Assembly: GCA_002450335.1 (NCBI GenBank)
Contig: DJZB01000022.1
Coordinates: 113,857 to 173,669 of the forward strand
Length of the DNA: 59,813 nt
Direction of reading: 5' to 3'
Origin: Rhodobiaceae bacterium UBA6963
Lineage (GTDB): Bacteria; Pseudomonadota; Alphaproteobacteria; RS24
The position numbers were made by a program, and so were the translations under genes. The notes under the pieces were generated by a model that had not been told where the DNA came from, did no database searches, and worked only from the letters and a program-made list of their open reading frames with translations. Position 1 is the first letter of the stretch, and each line of letters starts with the position of its first letter. This document shows positions 25,277-33,692 of this stretch, piece after piece.

Positions 25277-25290
25277 GGTCAAATATGACC
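25277..25290. promoter_or_regulatory. Perfect dyad GGTCA-AATA-TGACC in the bcp/AsmA-like divergent region
   Basis: Five-bp perfect arms with a 4-nt AT centre lie in the middle of the 99-bp region between two divergent genes. The location and symmetry suit a dimeric repressor or activator. TTGACC on the minus strand, part of the same dyad, could serve as a -35 element for bcp. Confidence 0.4.
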
Positions 25291-25333
25291 GTGAATCAAT
25301 CTTTGACAACATTATGAGCTGGGTGAGCTGGAA

Positions 25334-28300
25334 TTGTTAAATAATTTAAGAAACTATTTTGTGTCGCTGACGACCTTCTGGCCATTAAGAATATTCTTTC
25401 TGCTGGTAATGCTGCTTTTTCTTATCATTGTTGGATTTTTGATACGTCTGTCCATTAGTCCTATTAGCCTTGATCGCTCAGGGCCTGTCATAAATTATTT
25501 TATTGAAAAATCGAGTTTGATAAGCACTGCAAATCTGAAACAGCTGACGCTTTATTATGATCTAGATTTAAGCAGTCTAACCATTATAGCTGGCAGCGCT
25601 AATATTCGGATGATTAGTGGCAATCATTATGAACTGGATCAAGTCAATCTTAGTATTAGTACGCAAGCGTTTTTCAATAGCCTGAGTTTTGTTCCAAAGA
25701 CAATTAGAGCCGAAAAAGTTTATCTAAATATTGTAAATCAAGATCCGTCTGCAAAGAGACCGACGGATGCAAATTCTAATAGAGATGAAATTGGTACCAC
25801 AACCTCATTACCAAGGCTCGGCGATATTATTAAATCTGTGAGGAATTTCCAAAGCGGGAATGACCTGCCCTATATAGAAAGCATCCATTTCCCGGATATT
25901 CGGCTCGTGGTAGTGAATGAAATCACAGGTGAAAGATCTGAAACAAGTGGTTCATCCGTTTTTTATAAAAATGTTTCAGATATCCGCCAGGCCAATATCA
26001 ATCTCGCCATAAATGAGGCTGGAGACAAAAGTCAATTAACTTTCGAGTTGTATCAGCCCTTCAAAGCTGCAGGGCAAGGCTCTCTGACGCTGCAAAATAT
26101 TCGCCCGGTTTTATTAAGCTCAATATATCCTTTTGCTTCCATTATGGACCGATTGAATGTGCCGATTAATGGGCAAATTGATTTTACATCTAATGATCGA
26201 GGTGAGTTGTCTCTGGCTGACATCAGTTTTGACTTTGCTAGAGGGAGTATGCAGATTGGCAGTAAAAACCATCCTGTGCGGAAGCTTGGCCTCAAGGCAG
26301 GCTTGGATTTAAAAGCCGGAACAGGTGAAATATCGCAAATGGATTTTGATGTCGGACCGCATCAGGGGGCATTTTTAGGTCAAGTCAATTTCGAACGTAA
26401 CCTGCGCAACCAATTGGATTTTATCTCGGGGAATTTATCTGCAGATATCATTGCCTTATCATTTGATAACGCCGGAGGAGACATGTTTTCGCCGGATGAT
26501 TTAACTTTAAATTTTGAAGTCAATTTGCCGAGTGCGCGCCTCGATATAACTGAGATCAAATTTTCCAGTGGTGGAGGTGTTTTGGGTGCCGGTGCTGAAA
26601 TATTTTATGATAAAGTGGATTTACCGATTGTTTTTACCGGACATCTTGGCAACCTACCAATTGAGAGTTTTAAAAAGCTCTGGCCGAACAATCTATTAAA
26701 GATGACACGGGGATGGTTTTTCCGAAACGTTCATGGCGGCGTGATGACACGTGGCACCATGACGATGGATACAACTTTTTCTCGTTTACGGAAGTCCACC
26801 AAGGGTGAGAGGTTAACTGAAAACGATTTATCAGTTGATATTGATATCGAAAAAACCAAGCTGATATATTACAGCAAACTACCTCCAATGTATGATATCG
26901 ACGGCAAGCTGAATATTAAAGGTAGTCGTCTGGAAGTGATTCTACAAAACGCACTCCTTCCGTCACCCGGTGATGCGCCTATTCGCATTAAGGGAGGCAA
27001 TGCTGTTATTCCTGAAAATCATATCCGTTACAGCGATATGATTGTGACGGCTATGATGGAGGGGACGACAACAAATATTTTGCAATATATTGATCAGGAG
27101 CCTTTGCGCCTCATGCGAGGATTTGCCTTTAGTCCAGATACGATACTCGGAAATTTTGACGGTTCAGTACGCTTACAATTTCCTCGGTTGGCGCAACTTC
27201 CTCTTGATCGTATTAGCGCACAAGTAGATGCACAGATTAATGATTTTGTTTTGACTAAACCGGTTGCAGGCTACCGTCTTGATGCAGAAAGTTTAAAACT
27301 TAATGCCACCAATGAACAGATTTATGTGACCGGTGATGCGCGTATAAACACTGTGCCGGCTCGTGTAGAGTGGTCAGAAAATTTAAAGAAAAATGATAAT
27401 GATAGCAATGATTTGCCAACTATAATTAACATTTCAAGTGAGGTTTCTGAGTCGCATTTAGCTGTTCTCAATATGGGCTTTTTATCATCCCGAATTCGTG
27501 GGTATGTACAGGGGGATGTTACCCTTTCAGGCAGTTTAAATAATTTTACTCGTCTCGAGCTTTCGGCTGATTTGTCTGAAGCAAAAGCAAGTTTCTCACC
27601 GCTTAATTATATTAAACCTTCAGGCACGCCCGGTATGGTTAAGTTGCGGACTGACTTTACCGATAATGGGCGTGTTAATGGTGCTTTTGTGGACATTATC
27701 ATGCCTGATTTTTCCACACAGGTTGAGTTGACCTATGACAGCTACCTTACCGGCCTGAAAATATCTCCTTTTATGATTAAGGATAAATATGATTTTTCAT
27801 TATCATTTGAAGAAAATGACAATTTCTATGAAATTTCGCTTCAAGGGAAAAGTTTTGATATCTCTGCACTGACCAGTCCGAATGATTTTGGCCCGCCGGA
27901 TGGCGTCGTGTTTACAAATAAAAAAGGTCAAACGCCATTTGATTGGCTAAACAGGCTTGGAGAAAACCTATCGATCAAACTGGATGTTGACAATTTGCTT
28001 ATGAATAATGGCGTTGTGATGAAGGAGTTTTCCGGAGTTGTTGAACGACAAGATAATCTTTTTGAAAAAATTGTTTTGAATGGCTCTTTCTCGGAAAAGA
28101 ATCGCCTCAGCTATGTCTTGTACAGAGATGAAGACAATAGTCGCCTCATATCACTTGAAGTTCCCAAGGCAGAATATTTCTTTAGGGGGCTAGGGTTTCT
28201 GGAGGGGATGGAGGGTGGTTACATGAGCTTGAATGGAACAGTTCCGGATAGCCACACAGATGATTCTGCAATAAGCGGCAGTGATCAAATATTTGCTGAG

Positions 28301-28759
28301 GGTTATGCCTATTTAGCGGACTTTAGTATGAGAGATTTGCCGGTGCTGGCGCGAATACTGTCACTCGGTTCATTCCAAGGAATTTCTGATGTTCTTACCG
28401 GCGAAGGCCTTAGATTTGACGGTGCAGAAATGCGATATAGCATCACGCAGGAAGAGTTTAAATTCATTCGCTTAAAGGCCAATGGGCAATCTATGGGGCT
28501 GACATTGGACGGACGAATTAATCTGCGTAATACGCTGGCGAATTTAGGTGGTAATATTTATCCGGCATATTCCCTGAATTCTATTGTCGGTAATTTGCCG
28601 GTTGTTGGACAAGTACTGACAGGTGGGCGTGATGGGCTTGTCGGCATCAGTTATGATTTGGTAGGCCCTCTTTCTAAAATGAACATTAATGTGAACCCCT
28701 TATCCATTCTTGTACCGGAAGTATTGAAAGAAATCGTTTCTGTCAGATCCACGCGCTAA
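25334..28759 (+). CDS. Large AsmA/YhdP-like envelope protein (DUF3971 type)
   Basis: This 1141-residue protein has one N-terminal transmembrane helix (about residues 16-42) followed by a very long periplasmic beta-rich region and an AsmA-like C-terminal part (about 980-1125, including GLRFDGAEMRYSITQEEF and LRNTLANLGGNIYPAYSLNSIVGNLPVVGQ). AsmA-like proteins such as YhdP and TamB form hydrophobic grooves thought to carry phospholipids to the outer membrane. The start is TTG 25334 with GGTGAG (25322-25327) at good spacing; the next methionine lies inside the membrane helix. It converges on tyrS with 3 bp between. The exact cargo is not shown by the sequence. Confidence 0.87.
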   Translation: MLNNLRNYFVSLTTFWPLRIFFLLVMLLFLIIVGFLIRLSISPISLDRSGPVINYFIEKSSLISTANLKQLTLYYDLDLSSLTIIAGSANIRMISGNHYELDQVNLSISTQAFFNSLSFVPKTIRAEKVYLNIVNQDPSAKRPTDANSNRDEIGTTTSLPRLGDIIKSVRNFQSGNDLPYIESIHFPDIRLVVVNEITGERSETSGSSVFYKNVSDIRQANINLAINEAGDKSQLTFELYQPFKAAGQGSLTLQNIRPVLLSSIYPFASIMDRLNVPINGQIDFTSNDRGELSLADISFDFARGSMQIGSKNHPVRKLGLKAGLDLKAGTGEISQMDFDVGPHQGAFLGQVNFERNLRNQLDFISGNLSADIIALSFDNAGGDMFSPDDLTLNFEVNLPSARLDITEIKFSSGGGVLGAGAEIFYDKVDLPIVFTGHLGNLPIESFKKLWPNNLLKMTRGWFFRNVHGGVMTRGTMTMDTTFSRLRKSTKGERLTENDLSVDIDIEKTKLIYYSKLPPMYDIDGKLNIKGSRLEVILQNALLPSPGDAPIRIKGGNAVIPENHIRYSDMIVTAMMEGTTTNILQYIDQEPLRLMRGFAFSPDTILGNFDGSVRLQFPRLAQLPLDRISAQVDAQINDFVLTKPVAGYRLDAESLKLNATNEQIYVTGDARINTVPARVEWSENLKKNDNDSNDLPTIINISSEVSESHLAVLNMGFLSSRIRGYVQGDVTLSGSLNNFTRLELSADLSEAKASFSPLNYIKPSGTPGMVKLRTDFTDNGRVNGAFVDIIMPDFSTQVELTYDSYLTGLKISPFMIKDKYDFSLSFEENDNFYEISLQGKSFDISALTSPNDFGPPDGVVFTNKKGQTPFDWLNRLGENLSIKLDVDNLLMNNGVVMKEFSGVVERQDNLFEKIVLNGSFSEKNRLSYVLYRDEDNSRLISLEVPKAEYFFRGLGFLEGMEGGYMSLNGTVPDSHTDDSAISGSDQIFAEGYAYLADFSMRDLPVLARILSLGSFQGISDVLTGEGLRFDGAEMRYSITQEEFKFIRLKANGQSMGLTLDGRINLRNTLANLGGNIYPAYSLNSIVGNLPVVGQVLTGGRDGLVGISYDLVGPLSKMNINVNPLSILVPEVLKEIVSVRSTR

Positions 28760-28762
28760 AAA

Positions 28763-30016
28763 CTAAATTGGTTTTAACAGAACGTGTTTTTTCTTGCCTG
28801 AAGACAGCTTGATTGATCCTTCATTAACGGCATGTTCGGATGTGATTTGAAATTTTATATCACTGACAGCAGCATCGTTTAACTTTGCACCCCCGCCTTG
28901 GACTAGCCGACGCGCTTCACTGTTAGAGTTTGCCAGCCCCGCCATTACAAAAGCTTCAAGAATACCAATGCCTGTCTTTAAACTTTCAGCAGACATATCA
29001 ATCGTAGGCAAGTTTTGGCTTGTGCCACCCGCTTCAAATGTTTCAGTAGCTGTTTTAAGGCATTCTGCGGCAGCGTCTTCCCCATGCACCAGAGCCGTAG
29101 CCTGTGTCGCAAGAATCTTCTTGGCCTCGTTTAAGTCGGCACCATCCAGTTGTTCAAGCCGCGCAATCTCATCAAGTGGGCATTCAGTGAACAATTTTAA
29201 AAACCTGCCGACATCCGAGTCCTCAGTGTTCCGCCAGAATTGCCAATACTCCCATGCGCTGAGCATATCGGCATCAAGCCAGACTGCTCCTTTGGCTGTT
29301 TTACCCATTTTCGCGCCAGAAGATGTGGTAAGGAGTTCAGTTGTCAGGGCATATAGCTGTGCCTGGTCTGTTCGACGTCCAAGTTCGATACCATTTATGA
29401 TGTTGCCCCATTGATCTGACCCGCCCATTTGCAATGTGCATCCATGTCGGCGGTACAGTTCCAAGAAATCATAAGCCTGCAAAATCATATAATTAAATTC
29501 AAGAAATGAGAGCGGTTGTTCACGGTCAAGTCGGAGTTTTACGGAGTCAAAACTCAACATTCTGTTAACTGAAAAATGCCTCCCGTAATCTCGTAAAAAT
29601 GAAATATAATTCAGTTCAGAAAGCCAAACATCATTATCAAGCATAATGGCATCAGTCGGACCATCTCCGAATGTGAGGAATTTCTCAAAAACTTTCTGAA
29701 TGGATTTTTTATTGGCTTCAATATCATCTTCAGTCAGTAATTGTCGGCTTTCATCTTTACCGGATGGGTCGCCAACTTTCGTTGTTCCGCCCCCCATCAG
29801 AACGATCGGCTTACCACCGGCTTGTTGGAGTTTGCGGAGCATCATGATGGAAATCAAATTCCCGACATGCAGACTTTTAGCCGTGCAGTCATAACCTATA
29901 TATGCCGTGACAATTCCGTCGCACGCGGCAACGTCTAGCCCAGCCTCGTCAGAGCATTGGTGAATATATCCGCGCGACGACATTAGATTAAGGAAATTTG
30001 ATTTAAATTCTGTCAT
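28763..30016 (-). CDS. tyrS: Tyrosine--tRNA ligase
   Basis: TyrRS charges tRNA-Tyr. The 417-residue class I enzyme has the HIGH-like motif HVGN in AYIGYDCTAKSLHVGNLI, the tyrosine-binding segment MILQAYDF with the GGSDQWGN loop, and the KMSKS counterpart KMGKT in GAKMGKTAKG. An S4 RNA-binding domain forms the last 65 residues or so (EARRLVQGGGAKLNDAAVSD). Length matches bacterial TyrS of the E. coli-like type. It is divergent from anmK with about 50 bp between starts, the widespread tyrS-anmK arrangement. Confidence 0.96.
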   Translation of the reverse strand: MTEFKSNFLNLMSSRGYIHQCSDEAGLDVAACDGIVTAYIGYDCTAKSLHVGNLISIMMLRKLQQAGGKPIVLMGGGTTKVGDPSGKDESRQLLTEDDIEANKKSIQKVFEKFLTFGDGPTDAIMLDNDVWLSELNYISFLRDYGRHFSVNRMLSFDSVKLRLDREQPLSFLEFNYMILQAYDFLELYRRHGCTLQMGGSDQWGNIINGIELGRRTDQAQLYALTTELLTTSSGAKMGKTAKGAVWLDADMLSAWEYWQFWRNTEDSDVGRFLKLFTECPLDEIARLEQLDGADLNEAKKILATQATALVHGEDAAAECLKTATETFEAGGTSQNLPTIDMSAESLKTGIGILEAFVMAGLANSNSEARRLVQGGGAKLNDAAVSDIKFQITSEHAVNEGSIKLSSGKKKHVLLKPI

Positions 30017-30066
30017 GATGTGAATGGGTAAGACAAGCGGCCTTATTGGTCAAGAACGGAAACAAC

Positions 30067-31206
30067 ATGGTTAATAACATAATTCCAAAAAGTTCGGATA
30101 ACGAGACCAAATCTCTTACGGCCATTGGGCTTATGAGTGGCACATCAATGGATGCAATTGATCTGGCTATTATCAAGAGTAATGGAGAGGATGAGATTAA
30201 TTTTGGGCCGTCGGGAAGTTTAGACTACACGATGGCAGAGCGCAGCTTGCTCGAATCTGCCATGCAAAAAGCTCATGCGTGTGATGGACCGGTTCCTCTT
30301 ACCGGTGTTTTTGCCGAAGCGGCAGGGCTTGTGACGCAAAAACATGCATACGCGGTTAAGGCTTTTCTAAAAGATCATGGGCTTTCTGCTCGGGATATTG
30401 ATTTGCTTGGCTTTCATGGCCAGACAATTCTGCATCGACCTGATGAGAAATATACATGTCAGATTGGGGATGGGCGTGCATTGGCGCGATTAAGTGGCAT
30501 AGATGTTGTTGGAGATTTTCGTTCGGCTGATATGTTGGCAGGTGGGCAGGGTGCACCGTTGGCGCCGCTATATCATAAGGCTTTGAGCGCCAAACTTTTG
30601 GGAGAAGATAATATTGCGGTTCTCAATATTGGTGGGGTTGGTAATGTCACTTTTGTCAATGCTGAAGGTATGCTCGCATTTGACACGGGGCCGGGTAATG
30701 CTTTGCTTGATGACTGGATGATGTCGAAAACAGGGCGTCCACTTGATGCCCAAGGTGAAACTGCTCGCAGCGGAGTTGTGCATGATGAACTTTTATCTGT
30801 TTGGATGAGACATCCCTATTTTAATAAAGCCGCGCCCAAATCATTGGATCGTCATGGTTTTGATACATTTGGACTCGAAAGTTTGTCCCTGGAAGATGGT
30901 GCCGCAACACTTACGGCCTTTACAGTGAATTCTATTTTAAAGGCTGAGACCTTGTTGGCAGCAACTCCCACCACATGGATTATTTGTGGCGGTGCGCGTC
31001 ATAATGACTTTATGATGGATTATCTTTCTCGGGTGCTGAAAGGAAAAGTCATGACGGCTGAAGCCGCAGATTGGCCGGGGGACGAGCTAGAGGCACAGGC
31101 CTTTGCATGGCTAGCTATTAGATCGCGCTATGGGTTGCCTTTAACGCTCCCGGAAACGACTGGATGTAGACAGCCCACAATCGGGGGAGTTTTTTATTCG
31201 TCCTGA
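30067..31206 (+). CDS. anmK: Anhydro-N-acetylmuramic acid kinase
   Basis: AnmK hydrolyses and phosphorylates 1,6-anhydro-MurNAc to MurNAc-6-phosphate in peptidoglycan recycling. From ATG 30067 the protein is 379 residues with the family signatures GLMSGTSMDAIDLAII, LGFHGQTILHRP, VGDFRSADMLAGGQGAPLAP, NIGGVGNVTFV and DTGPGNALLDDWM. A TTG at 30046 would add seven residues. The 3' end overlaps the convergent hydrolase gene by 13 bp. With AmiC and PBP1A also in the window, wall turnover and recycling genes are well represented. Confidence 0.95.
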   Translation: MVNNIIPKSSDNETKSLTAIGLMSGTSMDAIDLAIIKSNGEDEINFGPSGSLDYTMAERSLLESAMQKAHACDGPVPLTGVFAEAAGLVTQKHAYAVKAFLKDHGLSARDIDLLGFHGQTILHRPDEKYTCQIGDGRALARLSGIDVVGDFRSADMLAGGQGAPLAPLYHKALSAKLLGEDNIAVLNIGGVGNVTFVNAEGMLAFDTGPGNALLDDWMMSKTGRPLDAQGETARSGVVHDELLSVWMRHPYFNKAAPKSLDRHGFDTFGLESLSLEDGAATLTAFTVNSILKAETLLAATPTTWIICGGARHNDFMMDYLSRVLKGKVMTAEAADWPGDELEAQAFAWLAIRSRYGLPLTLPETTGCRQPTIGGVFYSS

Positions 31207-31895
31207 AATGGCTCTTCTTCAGGGGGTGAGGGGGGCTCAGCAGCCGGGCTTTCCGGAACAGCTAATCGCTCATCCAGGTAATCATTCACTGTCTTGTCGA
31301 GCACTTCCATATGGTCATTATAAAAATGATTGGCACCATTAATATTTTTATAGGTGATTTCAATTCCCTTTTGCGCTTGCAATCGCTCTACCATTTTACC
31401 AACGCTATCTATGTCGACGATTTTGTCTTCGTCCCCATGAACAATCAACCCGGAGGACGGGCAGGGGGCAAGAAAACTAAAGTCATGAAGATTGGCCGGT
31501 GGTGAAACGGATATAAATCCATTAATTTCCGGGCGGCGCATCAATAGTTGCATGCCAATCCATGCGCCAAAAGAATAACCGGCGAGCCAGCACTGTTTGG
31601 CGTCCGGGTTAAAACTTTGTAGCCAGTCCAATGCGGAGGCGGCATCGGATAATTCACCAATCCCGTGATCGAAAGTCCCCTGACTTTTCCCGACACCTCG
31701 AAAGTTAAACCTTAATACCGTAAACCCTCGGTTCAGAAATGTTTGATAAAGCTGATAGGTAACAGGATTATTCATATTACCGCCGAGTTGGGGCAGAGGA
31801 TGGAGTATCATCGCCATCGGCTTCCCCTCTGTCGCCTTTTGAACATAACGACCTTCGAGGCGTCCATCCGGGCCGTTAAAGATAATTTCTGGCAT
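31194..31895 (-). CDS. Alpha/beta hydrolase (COG2945-like)
   Basis: This 233-residue cytoplasmic alpha/beta hydrolase resembles the COG2945 group of uncharacterised esterases. It shows the HPLPQLGGNMNNPV oxyanion region, FNFRGVGKSQG, the nucleophile elbow GYSFGAW with serine, an aspartate in HGDEDKIVD and a histidine in NGANHFYNDH, so the Ser-Asp-His triad looks complete. The C-terminal 20 residues are Pro/Glu-rich and probably disordered. Substrate is unknown. It is divergent from iscR, sharing the 150-bp region 31896-32045. Confidence 0.87.
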   Translation of the reverse strand: MPEIIFNGPDGRLEGRYVQKATEGKPMAMILHPLPQLGGNMNNPVTYQLYQTFLNRGFTVLRFNFRGVGKSQGTFDHGIGELSDAASALDWLQSFNPDAKQCWLAGYSFGAWIGMQLLMRRPEINGFISVSPPANLHDFSFLAPCPSSGLIVHGDEDKIVDIDSVGKMVERLQAQKGIEITYKNINGANHFYNDHMEVLDKTVNDYLDERLAVPESPAAEPPSPPEEEPFQDE

Positions 31896-31934
31896 TTATA
31901 GGGTCCATTTTGAAAGTGAAAATTTGATATGCAT

Positions 31935-31967
31935 AAACTTGACTAATGCAGTCAGGATTACTATATA
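31935..31967 (+). promoter_or_regulatory. iscR-suf promoter overlapped by an IscR type-1 operator
   Basis: TTGACT (31939-31944) and TATATA (31962-31967) are separated by an ideal 17 bp. Overlapping the -35 and spacer, 31935-31959 contains the dyad TGACT-AATGC-AGTCA and fits about 21 of 25 positions of the E. coli IscR type-1 consensus as I recall it. Holo-IscR bound here would block RNA polymerase, giving Fe-S-dependent feedback on the whole operon. Confidence 0.82.
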
Positions 31968-32045
31968 AATCGTGAAATGTGTTTAACACAGACCAGCCCA
32001 TGAAAATCAAGCTTTTTAATAATTTATTTGTAGGAACATAGGGTT

Positions 32046-32528
32046 ATGAAACTATCCACGCGCGGAAGATATGCAGTTATGGCCATGACAGATCTTGCTC
32101 AGCATTATTATGTTGATAAAGCTCGTGATGCGTCTGCGCTATCTAAACCCGTCGCGTTGACGATGGTAGCCGAACGCCAACAAATATCTTTACCTTATCT
32201 GGAGCAAATATTTCAGGATCTAAGGAAGTTTGGCCTCGTTGAAAGTGTCAGAGGTGCACATGGTGGTTTTCGTCTGTCGCGCCCGCCACAAGAAATCTGG
32301 ATTGGTGATATTATCTCCAGTGTTGAAGAAGTGGTTGATATCACACGCTGTCAGACATCCGACGGATGCTTAAAAGGACATGCACGGTGTTTAACCCATG
32401 ATTTATGGGCGGATTTGACCAGCCAGATTGACGGGTTTCTTAACAGTGTCTCTTTGAATGATGTTATTTCAGGAAATACCGGCAAACCTTCAAATGGCTC
32501 TTCACAAGTATCGGCGCATCTGTCATGA
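32046..32528 (+). CDS. iscR: Fe-S cluster-sensing Rrf2 family regulator IscR
   Basis: IscR represses Fe-S assembly genes when loaded with a [2Fe-2S] cluster. The 160-residue protein has the winged-helix Rrf2 domain (MKLSTRGRYAVMAMTDLAQH onwards; recognition region LVESVRGAHGGFRLSRP). It has three cysteines, Cys102, Cys108 and Cys115, plus His118 in CLTHDLW, matching the Cys3-His ligation of IscR better than RirA. The second cysteine spacing is one residue longer than in E. coli. The gene heads the SUF operon behind a promoter with an IscR-like operator and overlaps iscS by 4 bp (ATGA). The C-terminal tail is Ser/Asn-rich. Confidence 0.93.
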   Translation: MKLSTRGRYAVMAMTDLAQHYYVDKARDASALSKPVALTMVAERQQISLPYLEQIFQDLRKFGLVESVRGAHGGFRLSRPPQEIWIGDIISSVEEVVDITRCQTSDGCLKGHARCLTHDLWADLTSQIDGFLNSVSLNDVISGNTGKPSNGSSQVSAHLS

Positions 32529-33688
32529 CCCAACGCGTTTATTTAGATCATAATGCGACGGTTCCGATTAGGCCGGAAGTGCTGGATACCATGTCTGAAG
32601 TTCTTCAGATTGGTGGTAATGCCTCATCTGTTCATGCTGAAGGGCGAAAAGCCAGACAATTTTTGGAGGTTGCTCGGGAGAATATAGCCCGCTTCGTTGA
32701 TGGTGTGTCCGGAGGTGTTATTTTTACCGGCGGAGGAACCGAGGCGTGTAATTTGGCTTTGCAAACCAGAAAAACGCCTAATGGTGATATTACCCGCATC
32801 ATTGTATCTTCCATTGAGCATGCCGCTGTTTTGGCCCCGCTTGATGAATTAGCTGAAAACGAGGGCATTTCGGTTTCATATCTGCCCGTCTCAGAGCAAG
32901 GTGTCGTTGATTTAGAGGCGCTTTCATTAGCTCTTAAAGACCCATCGCCTGCATTAGTGGTTGTGATGGCGGCAAATAACGAGACAGGTGTCCTTCAGCC
33001 GATAGCTGAGATTGGCAAGATGGTTCGGTCTCATGGCAGTTTATTCTTCTGCGATGCGATACAGGCGGCGGGTAAGATTCCGCTTTCCATGAAAAATATG
33101 AATATTGATATTCTTAGCCTCTCAGCCCATAAAATTGGCGGCGCAGCCGGAGCCGGGGCATTGGTTGTGCGTGACGGTATAGTTTTAAATCCACTGATTA
33201 AAGGCGGTGGTCAGGAATTGCGTCGCCGTGCCGGGACAGAAAACCTCGCGGGATGCGTCGGGTTTGGCTTGGCGGCACGCCTTGCTATGCAGGGGCTTTC
33301 TTCCTATGAAAATCTATCTTCATTGCGTGATGATTTGGAACGTCAGCTTGCCGTCGTTTTTCCGGAGATTTCAGTTTTTGCCGATAGTGTGGAACGGCTC
33401 CCTAACACCAGCTGTTTTGCATTGCCTGATATGCGGGCAGAAACCATGATTATGTCATTGGATCTTGCAGGTATTGCAGTGAGTTCAGGGGCAGCTTGCT
33501 CCAGCGGCAAGGTGACGCGGAGTCATGTCCTTGAAGCTATGGGTGTCCAGCACAATCTATTAGAGGGTACCATACGTATCAGTTTTGGGCAGACCAATAC
33601 CGCCTCGGATATCAACCATTTAATTTCAGCCTTGAAAGGTCATGTTGATCTTTCTCAACCCCAACTTCAGTCAGTGAACCGGATGTAG
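32525..33688 (+). CDS. iscS: Cysteine desulfurase, IscS/NifS-like (group I)
   Basis: This PLP enzyme removes sulfur from cysteine as a persulfide for Fe-S cluster building. The 387-residue protein starts RVYLDHNATVPIRPEV, has the PLP lysine in SLSAHKIGGAAGAGAL and the catalytic cysteine in the long flexible loop SSGAACSSGKVTRSHVLEAMG, characteristic of group I (IscS/NifS) enzymes. It begins inside the iscR stop codon and lies 4 bp before sufB. The same operon also encodes the group II enzyme SufS, so two desulfurases are co-expressed; that is a recurring alphaproteobacterial arrangement. Confidence 0.92.
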   Translation: MTQRVYLDHNATVPIRPEVLDTMSEVLQIGGNASSVHAEGRKARQFLEVARENIARFVDGVSGGVIFTGGGTEACNLALQTRKTPNGDITRIIVSSIEHAAVLAPLDELAENEGISVSYLPVSEQGVVDLEALSLALKDPSPALVVVMAANNETGVLQPIAEIGKMVRSHGSLFFCDAIQAAGKIPLSMKNMNIDILSLSAHKIGGAAGAGALVVRDGIVLNPLIKGGGQELRRRAGTENLAGCVGFGLAARLAMQGLSSYENLSSLRDDLERQLAVVFPEISVFADSVERLPNTSCFALPDMRAETMIMSLDLAGIAVSSGAACSSGKVTRSHVLEAMGVQHNLLEGTIRISFGQTNTASDINHLISALKGHVDLSQPQLQSVNRM

Positions 33689-33692
33689 CTTT

